A DNA stretch of 64,000 nucleotides from Candidatus Sulfotelmatobacter sp. (GTDB lineage: Bacteria > Acidobacteriota > Terriglobia > Terriglobales > Acidobacteriaceae). The stretch is from positions 47,756 through 111,755 of the forward strand of contig JASHNU010000089.1 in NCBI GenBank assembly GCA_030041475.1, written 5' to 3'. The position numbers were made by a program, and so were the translations under genes. Positions 53,302 to 62,767 of the stretch are shown here, piece after piece. The notes beneath the pieces were generated by a model. The model ran no database searches. It worked only from the letters and a program-made list of their open reading frames with translations, and had not been told where the DNA came from. Each line of letters opens with the position of its first letter. Positions within the stretch are counted from its first letter, which is position 1.

Positions 53302-54458
53302 TGGCAGGCACCGGCCGTGCAGGTCAGAATCATGCTGATGTTCTCGACAATCGTTCGCAGCGCAGGACGACCTCGCAAATCGGGCTGGATTGGACGATTT
53401 CGTCGCCTCAGGATGATCTTGCTTCTGATATCGTCGACACTCTCAATAAGAATGAGACGGCCCTGCTCTGCCAGAGAGTGGTCGACCGCACCAATCTTGC
53501 CCCTGAAAATGCTGTGCACGGGGACGCCGAGTGCTGCGGCCTCCCGATTCATGGTACCGCCCCCGCTGATCACCAAATCGGAGAACCAAATCAGGTTGAG
53601 TCCATCGACGACAGAATCAGGAATCACCATCCGGCCTGAGTTCAGCAGTGCTGACCAATCGTTACGCAACTCCTGATCTTGTTGGCGGCTTCGCGGCAGC
53701 ACAAAGGTCTTCACATGCGGACGGTCGAGGAACTTGACGGTTTCGGCAAACAGCAGGTCACTCGCATGAGTGTGGTAGTGCGCTTGGGTCGCCGGAGGGC
53801 GCAGTGTGACTACCAATTCCTCCCGGGAGATCCCAAGCTCGCGCAGAATGGATGGATCGGGGCGGAAGCCAGAGACGTACACGTCTTCTTTCAGGCCGGG
53901 GTATTTCAGAACACGCTCAGGCCTGCTGCTCATGGCGTTGTCCGGCACGACCTCTGGTGTGAAGATCCAGTCTGCTTCGAGAAAACCCGTTCGAAAGCTG
54001 TGTTCGTAGTCCTGCATCATGACGGTAGGAATTCTCAGCGCCTTGCCCACAAGAACCTGCGCACGCGAACCGTGAGAAATGGCCAGATCAGGCCGGCGCT
54101 TCACTATCAATGGCAGCAATTGGAAAGCACGGAAAGTGTTTCCCATGACCTTTAAAAGCTTGTTCTTGCCGTAATGACGTCCCACAACCCTGCAACGCAA
54201 GTGAAAGTAATCGAGCAAATCGCAGACCTGGTATGTATTTCGTGCTGTCAGCAGGATCTCGACCCCGCGACGCCGCAATTCGGTAATGATGGGAAGAAAA
54301 AACGGAACATGCGGCGAATTATCGAGGTCAATCCAGACTTTCTTGCGGAGTGCCTCTCGTCCGCGTATTGGACGAGACGGCAAACGCGGCAGTTCGATCT
54401 CCAGCTCCGGACCCGCAGCTACTGGAGGGTCCAACACACTTCGGTAGCTAGTTGCCAT
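53298..54458 (-). CDS. DUF354 family, GT-B/epimerase-like protein
   Basis: Protein of 386 aa of the DUF354 family, related to UDP-GlcNAc 2-epimerase and GT-B transferases. Blocks: KKVWIDLDNSPHVPFFLPII, EILLTARNTYQVCDLLD, GSRAQVLVGKALRIPTVMMQ, WIFTPEVVPDN and LVISGGGTMNREAAALGVPV (the GGG..REA nucleotide-sugar loop). It could make or transfer a sugar of the repeat. AGGAG lies ten bases before the ATG. Its stop overlaps the next gene's start. Confidence 0.8.
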   Translation of the reverse strand: MATSYRSVLDPPVAAGPELEIELPRLPSRPIRGREALRKKVWIDLDNSPHVPFFLPIITELRRRGVEILLTARNTYQVCDLLDYFHLRCRVVGRHYGKNKLLKVMGNTFRAFQLLPLIVKRRPDLAISHGSRAQVLVGKALRIPTVMMQDYEHSFRTGFLEADWIFTPEVVPDNAMSSRPERVLKYPGLKEDVYVSGFRPDPSILRELGISREELVVTLRPPATQAHYHTHASDLLFAETVKFLDRPHVKTFVLPRSRQQDQELRNDWSALLNSGRMVIPDSVVDGLNLIWFSDLVISGGGTMNREAAALGVPVHSIFRGKIGAVDHSLAEQGRLILIESVDDIRSKIILRRRNRPIQPDLRGRPALRTIVENISMILTCTAGACQ

Positions 54459-54541
54459 ATTCGTAGTACTCCTGAAAGGAGAAGTGAATCGCTTCGGACT
54501 TACAAATGAAGTCCAGGGGGAGGCAAGAATTAGTGCGAGAA

Positions 54542-55699
54542 CTAGAAACCGTCGTTTCCCAGCAGAACTGCCCTGGGGGTGCGCAGCAGAATTTGAATGT
54601 CAAGCCAAAGCGAGCGACTGCGCACATAGCGCAGATCGAGACGCACCATGTCGTCGAAGCGGACACGGCTCCGTCCGTTCACCTGCCAAAGCCCGGTGAT
54701 GCCAGGCTTGACCCCGAGCACGCGGCGGCGATGCCAAATGTCGTATTGCTGGAACTCATAAGCCAGCGGAGGCCGGGGCCCTACCAAGGACATCTCGCCC
54801 TTGAGCACGTTAATGAACTGCGGCAATTCGTCAAGGCTGGTCCGTCGTAGAAAACGCCCCAGTCGAGTTGTTCGCGGATCATTCGTCATCTTGTAGACAT
54901 GCTGGCCATTGCCTGCATCCTTGGCTTCGTATTCACCATTGATTATTTGCTTGATGAACTCTTTGTGAATGGTGACGTCGTTGTTGACGCACATGGATCG
55001 AAATTTCAGGCAGGTGAACGTGCTTCCAAACTGACCCAGCCGCTCTTGCCGGAAGATGACCGGACCTCGGGAAGTTAGTTTGATCGCAGCCCCAACGATC
55101 AAGAACAAAGGCGAAAAGATGGTGAGAGCAATCAGGCTGCCCACAATGTCCATGAGTCTCTTGATGTGCCCAGAAACTGTTTTGCGATTTCCCGTCTCCG
55201 CAAGATCGCGGTAGAAGATCTTGCTCGGGCGTTTTGGCACACCATTGCCCCATTCCTCCGGGAACCAATGAAATGAGACGTTGAGTTGGTTGAACTGCTC
55301 AAAGCTGAGGCCACCCTGCAGTGCGGCAGTGATGCGGGTCAGCATCGTACTCAGGATGTACTTCTTCCCTTCCGGATCCATTTCAGTGAACATCGCGCCC
55401 ACGACAACACCGTGCTTGTACCAACCGACCACGTCCGTTTCTCTGGTCGAGCGAGATAAGACGCCAAGAATCTTGCCCAATACGTCGGTATCGGCAGACA
55501 TCTCGGCGCCCACGTCCAACAACATCAATAGAAGCGGCTTGTGAGATCGTTCCGTTCTTCTTCGCTCGCTGGCGATCGTCTTCTGGAAGGTTTCCTCATC
55601 GAAAATGCCGTGACCATCCCCTAATTCATGATTCATGGCAAATAGGCCGGGCCAAACGGAGTCAAGCGTGCGTCGCACGTTCACGATTTCTTCTCCCAC
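54542..55699 (-). CDS. initiating sugar-phosphate transferase with GGDEF-like N-terminus
   Basis: Protein of 385 aa. The C-terminal ~200 residues are a bacterial sugar transferase (WcaJ/WbaP class): one membrane segment ([20 protein letters not shown]), [57 protein letters not shown] and [14 protein letters not shown]. It attaches the first sugar phosphate to undecaprenyl phosphate. Residues 25-140 replace the usual multi-helix domain with a soluble region resembling a degenerate GGDEF fold ([40 protein letters not shown]). The signature would be YKHGVVVG, so no cyclase activity. Confidence 0.82.
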   Translation of the reverse strand: MGEEIVNVRRTLDSVWPGLFAMNHELGDGHGIFDEETFQKTIASERRRTERSHKPLLLMLLDVGAEMSADTDVLGKILGVLSRSTRETDVVGWYKHGVVVGAMFTEMDPEGKKYILSTMLTRITAALQGGLSFEQFNQLNVSFHWFPEEWGNGVPKRPSKIFYRDLAETGNRKTVSGHIKRLMDIVGSLIALTIFSPLFLIVGAAIKLTSRGPVIFRQERLGQFGSTFTCLKFRSMCVNNDVTIHKEFIKQIINGEYEAKDAGNGQHVYKMTNDPRTTRLGRFLRRTSLDELPQFINVLKGEMSLVGPRPPLAYEFQQYDIWHRRRVLGVKPGITGLWQVNGRSRVRFDDMVRLDLRYVRSRSLWLDIQILLRTPRAVLLGNDGF

Positions 55700-55762
55700 T
55701 CTATTAAGAATGTGAAATGGCTAAGCGGTCGACTTGAGGTCTTGCCTTGGGAGGGCCAATGG

Positions 55763-56626
55763 TTAAAGCGTCTTGGGAAGTGAGGATGCTGCCTTGGCGC
55801 CGGCGGCATATCGTTGGTAGTAGGTGTGATGGTTTCCATCAGAGCAGGCGTTGAGCACAACCCCGAGCAAATCAGTTTTCTTCAGGATTTCAAGGCCGCG
55901 TTGCAAGGGAGTCTTTTCCGTAATTGCTTCCCGCACTACCAGCAGGGCCCCATCGGTAAGACGTATCCAAACGCTGGTATCGGCAAGCGGCAGGAGGGGT
56001 GGTGAATCCACAATGATCCAATCAAAGCCAACGGCGAGTTGCTTCACCAGCGCCGCCAGCCGGCCCGACTGGAGCAACTCGAGCGGATTAGTGGGCGGTT
56101 GGCCGGCAGGCAGCAGCCAGAAGTCGGCCTGCTCCAGGTGATAGATGCTGGAAGCAGCCTGTACGTCCCGTTGCAGCAATTCGCTGAGGCCATCGCTTCG
56201 AGTGTCCAGTCCGAACTGGCGCGCCAGTACAGGTCTTCTGAGGTCGCCTTCGATCAATAACACTTTGTGTTTCTTCCTGCGCGCCAGCACTCCTGCCAGA
56301 TTGGCGGAGACCAGGCTCTTCCCCTCTTCCGCTATTGTGCTGGTCACAAGCACGGTCTTAAGCGAACGGCTCTGCCGCAGTTGCCGCATTCGTACGCTGA
56401 GGAACCGAAACTTCTCGGCGGCCAGACTTTCCGGCTCAGTCAGAAACACCAGCCGGTCTGCGGGCGAAACCGAGACCGGTACGGACGGGCAGTCCAGTGG
56501 AATGGTGCTGGCGTCCGCGTTGGCCGGGCCCTCAAATACTTTGGTTGCCACTGCCACCATATCCGGGTATTCAATCCCCGTCTGTTCAAGTCCGGATCTC
56601 TGCAGCGCGTCAAAAATATGGCTCAT
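55763..56626 (-). CDS. CpsD/CapB-type P-loop tyrosine kinase
   Basis: Cytoplasmic BY-kinase domain (287 aa) of the polysaccharide co-polymerase system: EKFRFLSVRMRQL, Walker A region VLVTSTIAEEGKSLVSANLA, Walker A' VLLIEGDLRRPVLARQFG and Walker B FDWIIVDSPPLLPLADTSV. The Walker A lacks the usual first glycine. The tail has only a short tyrosine group (HTYYQRYAAG). It would pair with the Wzz protein encoded two genes upstream. Its 5' end overlaps the ExeA-like gene by 17 bases. Confidence 0.85.
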   Translation of the reverse strand: MSHIFDALQRSGLEQTGIEYPDMVAVATKVFEGPANADASTIPLDCPSVPVSVSPADRLVFLTEPESLAAEKFRFLSVRMRQLRQSRSLKTVLVTSTIAEEGKSLVSANLAGVLARRKKHKVLLIEGDLRRPVLARQFGLDTRSDGLSELLQRDVQAASSIYHLEQADFWLLPAGQPPTNPLELLQSGRLAALVKQLAVGFDWIIVDSPPLLPLADTSVWIRLTDGALLVVREAITEKTPLQRGLEILKKTDLLGVVLNACSDGNHHTYYQRYAAGAKAASSLPKTL

Positions 56627-57593
56627 ATTTGTCTCCAGCGCCTGCCATGCTTAAATCAGGAGTGCTCGCTTGCGCGTCGCACAAATGCGCATAAAGCTGC
56701 AGAAGAGCTTTGGCCGCCGCCTCCTTGAGTTCGGCTGCGTGCTTTTTCTGGGCAGCCTCTTCCCTTTGCGAGGGACGCACCACGTCCAGTCGGAAGCTGG
56801 CGGAGATCTCCTGAATGATTTCAGGGTTAATGCTGTGAACTTGTTTCGCGTATCCGTGGATCAGCGCGTTTTCGCACAGCGTATTGATCAGCCGGGGAAA
56901 CCCTCGCGAGTACCCGTGCAGCCCAACAATGGCCTCCAGCGGAAACACCTCTGACGGAGCCGTATTTCCCGCCAGCTGCAGACGGCGATAGACGTACCCC
57001 CGGGTTTCGTCCAAGTCCAGCGCATCCAGGTGCGCGCGCGTGGCAATGCGTTGCTTGAGCTGCCTCAAGTCAGACGAGTCGAGCTTGTCATCGAGTTCCG
57101 GCTGACCCACCAGCAAAATCTGCAGCAATTTTTCCTGCGGCGTTTCCAGGTTGGTCAGGAGCCGGATTTCCTCCAGCACGTCGGCCGAGAGTTGGTGGGC
57201 CTCGTCTACGACCACGACGGTCGTAAGGTTCTCTTGGTGACGCGCGATCAGGTACCGGCTCAAATCCAGTAGCAGTTCGCTTTTAGACTTGCCCGCGGTC
57301 GGCAAACGGAGGTCTCCTGCAATGTACTGCAGGAACTCGACAGGGCTCAGGCACGGGTTGAATACATAGGCATAGGCCACCCGGTTACGATTCAGAACGT
57401 GGAGAAGGCAGCGGACCAACAGCGTTTTCCCGGTCCCCACCTCGCCGGTCAGAAGCACAAAGCCTTTGCGCCGCCACACACCGTAATAGAGCGCCGCCAA
57501 CGCCTCGTTGTGCGTCCGTGTTGCGAACAGAAACGACGGGTCCGGGGTAATCTCGAAGGGATTTCTCTTCAGATTGTAGAAACGCTCATACAT
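56610..57593 (-). CDS. ExeA-type AAA ATPase of the polysaccharide locus
   Basis: AAA ATPase (327 aa) of the ExeA/GspA family linked to polysaccharide loci. N-terminal MYERFYNLKRNPFEITPDP, Walker A LLTGEVGTGKTLLVRCLL, Walker B VVVVDEAHQLSADVLEEIRL and sensor-1-like ILLVGQPELDDKL; the C-terminus has HGYSRGFPRLINTLCENALI. In ExeA the peptidoglycan-binding part lies after the ATPase; here only a helical Ala-rich tail follows. Probably energises assembly of the export machine. The XrtA-associated ATPases are close relatives. Confidence 0.85.
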   Translation of the reverse strand: MYERFYNLKRNPFEITPDPSFLFATRTHNEALAALYYGVWRRKGFVLLTGEVGTGKTLLVRCLLHVLNRNRVAYAYVFNPCLSPVEFLQYIAGDLRLPTAGKSKSELLLDLSRYLIARHQENLTTVVVVDEAHQLSADVLEEIRLLTNLETPQEKLLQILLVGQPELDDKLDSSDLRQLKQRIATRAHLDALDLDETRGYVYRRLQLAGNTAPSEVFPLEAIVGLHGYSRGFPRLINTLCENALIHGYAKQVHSINPEIIQEISASFRLDVVRPSQREEAAQKKHAAELKEAAAKALLQLYAHLCDAQASTPDLSMAGAGDKYEPYF

Positions 57594-57603
57594 GTCGGGA
57601 AAC

Positions 57604-59178
57604 CTACCCGTGCAGATAGCTGAAGAAAGATCCCAGCAGGATCGTCGCTATGATCGCAGCGGTCAGAGCCCAGGTTCTCCACAACGTTCGAAACTGAGCT
57701 CGTCCATCAAACGGAGCCGGGATCACTGGAATTTCACAAATCACCGGTACCGGAAGCAGGTTCTTGAAAGCCTGTTCGCTGTAAAGCCGGTCATCGGTCA
57801 TTTCAAACAAACCGGCCACGAGCAGGCCTAATACGATCCCGACGCCAAGCCCAATCGAGCAGAACTTCAGGCGATTGGGAAAGTCGGGTTTCAGTGGGAG
57901 GCTGGGAGGGTCAAGAATGCGGAAGCGCTCGCCCTGTTGCAGGAGCTCCATACTGGTCGCCATGGCGGATTCGTTTTTCTTCTTCAGGAGGTCATCGTAG
58001 TTCGCTTTCAACTGATCGTAGCCGCGCGTCAAGTCTGCCAACTGCTGTTCCCGCACCGGTTCCTGATTCAAGCGGCCTTGATATGCATTCACTTTCGCTT
58101 TCAGTTCGGCAATGGAATTCTCACGGTTGGCGATTTCGAGCTGGTTCGATTGCAACTGACTTTGCAACTGAGCCGCGACGGATGGTTGTGGGAGACTGCC
58201 ATCGGCCTGCACTCCGCCTGGCGCATCTCCAACGATCTGGTCTCGCATGCGTTGCGTTTTCGCGATCTGGTCATGCAATTTGCGAACATCAGGATGCCGC
58301 TCGGTGTAGCGCGAACTCAGGTCGGCCAATTGCGCCTTCAACCGATCAAGTTCCTGATCGATCGCTTGCAACCCCGCGGGAGCGCCGTTGGGAGTGGGTG
58401 AAGCAGCTTTCGCTCCGACACGGTACAGGTCCACCAGCGACTGCAGATAGGCCCGTTGTTGCCTGGCGGTATTGAGAGAGTCTTGTTCGGTCTGCAGTTG
58501 AGACTGCACGCCGCTCAGAATCTGCAGATTGCTCTCGAGTTGTGCCGGCAATTCGCCCACATGTTCAGCTTTGAACTCGCGAATCTTCTGTTCCTGCTCA
58601 GCCAGGGTTCCCCGCGTAGTCTCCAACTGACCTTCCAGGAACTTGGTTGTGTCTTCCGACTGTTGTTGGCGAACTTCCAGATTCTCATTGATGAACAGAT
58701 CCGTTAACTCGCTGGTCACTTGTTGGGCGACACGGGGATTGCGTCCCACATAGTAGACGTTGAACGCATCGACCCGGTTCTGCGGATCGCGCACAACTTC
58801 GATGTCGATATCCTTGCGCATGCGCTCGACTTTTTCATCCGGGCTGAGCTGGGCGCGCGTATCTGCATAGAGGTGGCGTTCATCGATAATGCGTAACAGG
58901 CGAGTACGGCTGAGAATCTGCTGGGTGATACTTTGCAACCGCTCCTGCAGATCGTCGCTGACGTTGGGCGTGACGTAATCCTTGGGCATCGTAGGCTGTT
59001 CGACCAAAATCAGCGTGCCGGAACGATAACGGGGTGGGAGCACCCAACTGGCGCCCCACACGGCCAGCCATCCGAAGAATAGCGGGACGAGAAAGTGCAA
59101 CCGCCGGCGCCGCGCCACTCGCAGGTAATGTTTCAGATCGATTTGTACTGCCTCGTCGTCGTCGAGATGGTCAACCAT
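57604..59178 (-). CDS. Wzz-type chain-length determinant / polysaccharide co-polymerase
   Basis: Inner-membrane protein of 524 aa. ATG 59178 has GGGGAGA seven bases upstream. N-terminal VQIDLKHYLRVARRRRLHFL and TM1 (VPLFFGWLAVWGASWVL), long coiled coil (EQKIREFKAEHVGELPAQLE etc., 190-410), then LDPPSLPLKPDFPNRLKF (the Pro-rich Wzz motif) and TM2 (IGLGVGIVLGLLVAGLFEM); a further C-terminal TM segment (WALTAAIIATILLGSFF) follows. It sets chain length and contacts the CpsD-like kinase. Similar to exosortase-linked chain-length proteins. Confidence 0.87.
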   Translation of the reverse strand: MVDHLDDDEAVQIDLKHYLRVARRRRLHFLVPLFFGWLAVWGASWVLPPRYRSGTLILVEQPTMPKDYVTPNVSDDLQERLQSITQQILSRTRLLRIIDERHLYADTRAQLSPDEKVERMRKDIDIEVVRDPQNRVDAFNVYYVGRNPRVAQQVTSELTDLFINENLEVRQQQSEDTTKFLEGQLETTRGTLAEQEQKIREFKAEHVGELPAQLESNLQILSGVQSQLQTEQDSLNTARQQRAYLQSLVDLYRVGAKAASPTPNGAPAGLQAIDQELDRLKAQLADLSSRYTERHPDVRKLHDQIAKTQRMRDQIVGDAPGGVQADGSLPQPSVAAQLQSQLQSNQLEIANRENSIAELKAKVNAYQGRLNQEPVREQQLADLTRGYDQLKANYDDLLKKKNESAMATSMELLQQGERFRILDPPSLPLKPDFPNRLKFCSIGLGVGIVLGLLVAGLFEMTDDRLYSEQAFKNLLPVPVICEIPVIPAPFDGRAQFRTLWRTWALTAAIIATILLGSFFSYLHG

Positions 59179-59182
59179 GGAA

Positions 59183-60514
59183 CTATCTCCCCAAGGGCCC
59201 GGCAAACTGATACGAAAGTGAGACGAATTCGCGATTCGTATTCGGGGCACCTGCAAAGATGGGGATGTCATAGCTCATGTGCATCCGTGTGTAGCCGGCC
59301 TGCAGGCTGACATGCCCGCCCACGCTCCGTACCAGCGCCGCCGTTGCAGCGATGGTGTGGCCGTTGTTGGAAAGCAGCGAAGGTCCAAGCAGGTTGTTAT
59401 TGGCGTAATAGCTGGAGAGCGACCCAGTCCACGTACGAGTAAACTGTTGCCGGATTGTGGCGCTGGTATTATCGAGCCGGACCGCTCCGTACAAACCGCC
59501 GCCTTCACTGACGGAGTGCGAATAGCTTAACGCAGCGCTGGTGAGTCGGCCTTGCCAACTCAGGCTCGCTCCTCCCGCCGGCGCCCAGTCCCGCGCAGAA
59601 AATGCCGGAAGTCCGAGCCCGGTCTGGCCCGGTTGTACGGTGTCCGCGTATTGCGGACCGCCAAACACTGACATCGAGAATCGTGTTGAAGGATAGACAG
59701 TGTAGAAGAGAAACGCACCGTGCGTCCGGGTTTCGTTCTGCAATCCGCTCGGATAGGACACGAGTCTCTGGTACTGATACATCGCTCCGAGATAGTGACG
59801 ATGAGAGAAGCGATGTGAGTAGAAAGCTGATCCCGCCTGTGAACTGGAATCCCATAGCCCAGGGACCTGCGCCGCATCCGGATAGTGCAGGTTGCTGACA
59901 CTGCCATTTATCCCCACCATATCGTGTGCGCTGTACTGATACGTGATTCCGGCAATGCCCACATTGCTCAGCCGATCAGCCAGCGGTGCAGGCACTGATT
60001 CGTTGGCCAGAGGCGCGCCGCCGCTGACCGATCCCGACGCCAGGTTGGGCTGATTGAACACGCTGGAACTTTTCTGAAAATTGTCGTGCGCGCTGAAAGT
60101 CACATGGGGACTGAGGCGGTACTGAAAGCCGAGCAAGGCATTTTGATCGGCTTCATTTCTCTGACTGGTGTGCTGGTAAAACGTAAACCCAGGTGAGTAC
60201 GTTAATCCCCAATGAAGTCGCGTAGTCGTCTCATCCAATCCCATCGTCGGCCAGACCGAATAACTCACATCGCTAACTGGATATCCGCTGTTTGCTCCCA
60301 GCACGTTGTCGCTGTACGCACCCACCAAGGCAACGCCGTAGCGTACGTAATTCGCTCGGGCCTCGGTTTCCAAAGCAACTGAATAGGCTTCGCCACTGAT
60401 CGGCGGTGGCGTGAGCATCCGGTCTGCCACATTCACATCCGCGGTTGTGGCGTCTGTGTTCGTCACCTGCGCACAAGCAGTGGCCGAGGCAAGCAGAACG
60501 ACACAGAGAAACAT
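59183..60514 (-). CDS. outer-membrane beta-barrel protein of the polysaccharide export system
   Basis: Protein of 443 aa starting at ATG 60514 before a signal peptide (MFLCVVLLASATACAQ). A 11-residue longer frame overlapping wza is less likely. The mature part alternates aromatic/polar strands (VALVGAYSDNVLGANSGYPV, TRLHWGLTYSPGFTFYQHTS, HYLGAMYQYQRLVSYPSG, REFVSLSYQFAGPLGR) as in 16- to 18-strand barrels. It sits between Wza and Wzz genes, so an outer-membrane channel or anchoring role in export is likely. Related to outer-membrane barrels of exosortase-linked loci. Confidence 0.7.
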   Translation of the reverse strand: MFLCVVLLASATACAQVTNTDATTADVNVADRMLTPPPISGEAYSVALETEARANYVRYGVALVGAYSDNVLGANSGYPVSDVSYSVWPTMGLDETTTRLHWGLTYSPGFTFYQHTSQRNEADQNALLGFQYRLSPHVTFSAHDNFQKSSSVFNQPNLASGSVSGGAPLANESVPAPLADRLSNVGIAGITYQYSAHDMVGINGSVSNLHYPDAAQVPGLWDSSSQAGSAFYSHRFSHRHYLGAMYQYQRLVSYPSGLQNETRTHGAFLFYTVYPSTRFSMSVFGGPQYADTVQPGQTGLGLPAFSARDWAPAGGASLSWQGRLTSAALSYSHSVSEGGGLYGAVRLDNTSATIRQQFTRTWTGSLSSYYANNNLLGPSLLSNNGHTIAATAALVRSVGGHVSLQAGYTRMHMSYDIPIFAGAPNTNREFVSLSYQFAGPLGR

Positions 60515-60533
60515 TCGTCTTCGCACAGGTGCC

Positions 60534-61175
60534 TCACGGTACAACAACGGTGTCGCGCGCTTGCAGCTTCACGTTCTGTGCCGGGTTTACGCCATTGACC
60601 ACTTCCTTATAGTTGAAGGAAAGTCGACTCTGGGTCCCATCAGGATTCTGGCGCAGAACGTAAATTGACTTCTGCTTGGCGAAATCCCGGAAACCGCCCG
60701 CCAAGGCAATCGCATCCAGCACGGTGGGCGAATTGGCCATTACGTAAAGACCGGGATGCACTACCTGCCCCAACACATTGAATTTCTGGCTGTTGATCTG
60801 TTGGATTATCACCGTCACTTCCGGCTCGGAAATGTAATTCTTAAGCCGGCTTGCAATCTCCGCTTCCAGGACCACTGGCGTCCGGCCGGCCGCTTGTACT
60901 TCGCCCACCAGAGGAAGCGATATCTTGCCATCCGATCGCACCGGAATAGATCGTGAGATCTCCGGCTCTTTCCAAACATTGATGGCCAGCACATCGTCAT
61001 TACCGATCACGAAGCTGGTGTCGTGCGGCTGGCTCGCGGCAGGCGCCGCCGCTGAGCTGCCAGCACTCATGACGTGTACCGGTGCAATTTGGCTTCGGGC
61101 TGCAATCGACAACGTCAAACACACTGACGCTGCAATCAGCCCTCTCGTCCAGACAATAGTTGAAGTCGTTCTCAT
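60534..61175 (-). CDS. polysaccharide export protein, Wza-like
   Basis: Protein of 213 aa. ATG 61175 has AAGGAGCAGCC upstream; a longer frame from 61310 is rejected. A signal peptide (GLIAASVCLTLSIAARSQ) precedes the Poly_export domain (FVIGNDDVLAINVWKEPEIS, RSDGKISLPLVGEVQAAGRT) and one SLBB-type domain (FNVLGQVVHPGLYVMANS, LDAIALAGGFRDFAKQKSIY). The conserved lipobox Cys of classical Wza is absent. It forms the outer-membrane or periplasmic part of the export channel. Confidence 0.88.
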   Translation of the reverse strand: MRTTSTIVWTRGLIAASVCLTLSIAARSQIAPVHVMSAGSSAAAPAASQPHDTSFVIGNDDVLAINVWKEPEISRSIPVRSDGKISLPLVGEVQAAGRTPVVLEAEIASRLKNYISEPEVTVIIQQINSQKFNVLGQVVHPGLYVMANSPTVLDAIALAGGFRDFAKQKSIYVLRQNPDGTQSRLSFNYKEVVNGVNPAQNVKLQARDTVVVP

Positions 61176-61221
61176 GGCTGCTCCTTGGTGAATCTTGTCT
61201 GCTTCATTCGATCTCTTGAAC

Positions 61222-62721
61222 TTACTTTGCCTTCGACCCGGGTCCGATCCCAGGGACCGGTGACAGCGGAGACAGAAAAGACTCTGAGGAATGCAATTGA
61301 TATTGTTCAATCTTGTACAGTAATGTGCGGTAGCTCACCTTCAACAAGCGTGCGGCAGCCTTGCGGTTCCACCCGGTCTTCTCGAGCGCTTGCCCGATGG
61401 CGTTCCTTTCGGCTTCATGTTTCACGCATTGGACTACGGCTTTCAGCGATCTCGGACCCGTTTCCGGGCATTCCGCTTCATCGGGAGAAAGCTCAATCCC
61501 ATCTAAATCTGCCGAATCCACCTTCACCGCTACACCGTCAGGGTGTACGCACTCCAATCGCCGGAATTCGGTACCTTGTTCGCCGGTAACGAGGTAGCGC
61601 TTTACGAAGGTCTCGAGCTCCGTCAGATTCCCTGGCCACGAATAGCCCTGACATGCCTCGATGAGCGTGGGCGAGAAGTCTCGAGCGGGCAATCCGTAAT
61701 GCCTGGCGAGGTCGCGCATAAAGTGCCGCAGGAGAACTCGGATTTCTTCCCTCCGTTGGCGCAGCGGCGGCACGTGGATCGTGAAAGCGCTCAAGTGGTA
61801 GTACAAGTCTTCACGCAATCTCTTCTCGGCCAGAGCGCGCTCAATGTTGGCGCTGGTGGAAGCCACAATCCGAACATCCGTGCTCAACTTTTCCTCACTC
61901 CCGGAGCGCACGTAGCAACCGTCCTGTAACAGCGCCAGCAGCCGTGCTTGCAGCTGATTCGGCAACGCGGTGATTTCATCCAACAGGAGCGTGCCTTTTT
62001 CCAGCATCTCGAGTTTTCCTGGGCTGATATAACTGTGACCGCCAGCAACTGGACTCGCAGTCCCGAAGAGCTCCTTCTCAAGCAGATCTGCCGGCATGGC
62101 CGTACAGTTAACTCTGGAGAACCGGAAACTCGAACGTACTGACAAGCGGTGTATGAGGCGCGCGGTAGTCGCTTTGCCGCTTCCTTTCTCCCCAAGAAGA
62201 AGAACTGGAAAGTCGGCTTGGGCGAGCATCTCCGCCTGAGCGCGCAGCTTCAGCATGAGCGGGCTGGCGCTGACAAAAAAGCGTTCCTGGCCCAGCGACT
62301 CAATGTTCTCGCTTATCAGTTCGCCGGTCGGCATGCTCTTGGGACAGGCAAGGAAGCGGCGGATGAGCAACTCCAGTTCCTCATCCGGAAACGGCCGCAC
62401 GAGAACCTCGTCTGCACCCAAACGGATCGCATCTGTTCTTTTTCCCGCGTCGGAGGGATGGCAAATCAGCACAATCGGCAGTTCCGGCCGCACTTGGCGG
62501 AACCAGCGCAACGCGTGCAGCCCATCGCGATCGTCGCGGGGCAAATCCAGAATGAGCAAGTGCGGTGCAACCCCCGACTGCACTCGTTCCAGCGCCTCCC
62601 AACCACTGCCCGCCGTCTCTAGATGCCAGGACTTCGACTCCACTAGAGACCATAATGGCCGCAGAGTCGTCATTTCACGGCTCACAACCAAAACGCGCAC
62701 GGTCTCAGCAATCGTTTCCAA
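61222..62721 (-). CDS. AAA+ regulator with degenerate receiver, no GAFTGA loop
   Basis: Protein of 499 aa shaped like an NtrC-type activator. Residues 1-125 form a receiver-like domain with D59 (LLILDLPRDD) but no N-terminal acidic pair (VSREM in place of VDD) and Arg instead of the conserved Lys (LVRPF). The AAA+ part has Walker A LLLGEKGSGKATTARL and Walker B GTLLLDEITALPNQ, but the GAFTGA loop expected after ELFG reads ASPVAGGHSYISPG. C-terminal Fis-type HTH: ERNAIGQALEKTGWNRKAAA then RLLKVSYRTLLYKI. It probably controls the locus without sigma-54. Located second in it. Confidence 0.82.
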   Translation of the reverse strand: METIAETVRVLVVSREMTTLRPLWSLVESKSWHLETAGSGWEALERVQSGVAPHLLILDLPRDDRDGLHALRWFRQVRPELPIVLICHPSDAGKRTDAIRLGADEVLVRPFPDEELELLIRRFLACPKSMPTGELISENIESLGQERFFVSASPLMLKLRAQAEMLAQADFPVLLLGEKGSGKATTARLIHRLSVRSSFRFSRVNCTAMPADLLEKELFGTASPVAGGHSYISPGKLEMLEKGTLLLDEITALPNQLQARLLALLQDGCYVRSGSEEKLSTDVRIVASTSANIERALAEKRLREDLYYHLSAFTIHVPPLRQRREEIRVLLRHFMRDLARHYGLPARDFSPTLIEACQGYSWPGNLTELETFVKRYLVTGEQGTEFRRLECVHPDGVAVKVDSADLDGIELSPDEAECPETGPRSLKAVVQCVKHEAERNAIGQALEKTGWNRKAAARLLKVSYRTLLYKIEQYQLHSSESFLSPLSPVPGIGPGSKAK

Positions 62722-62767
62722 GCGAGCAGCCGCCGATGACGGATCAGCCGGAAACTATGGAGCTGCC

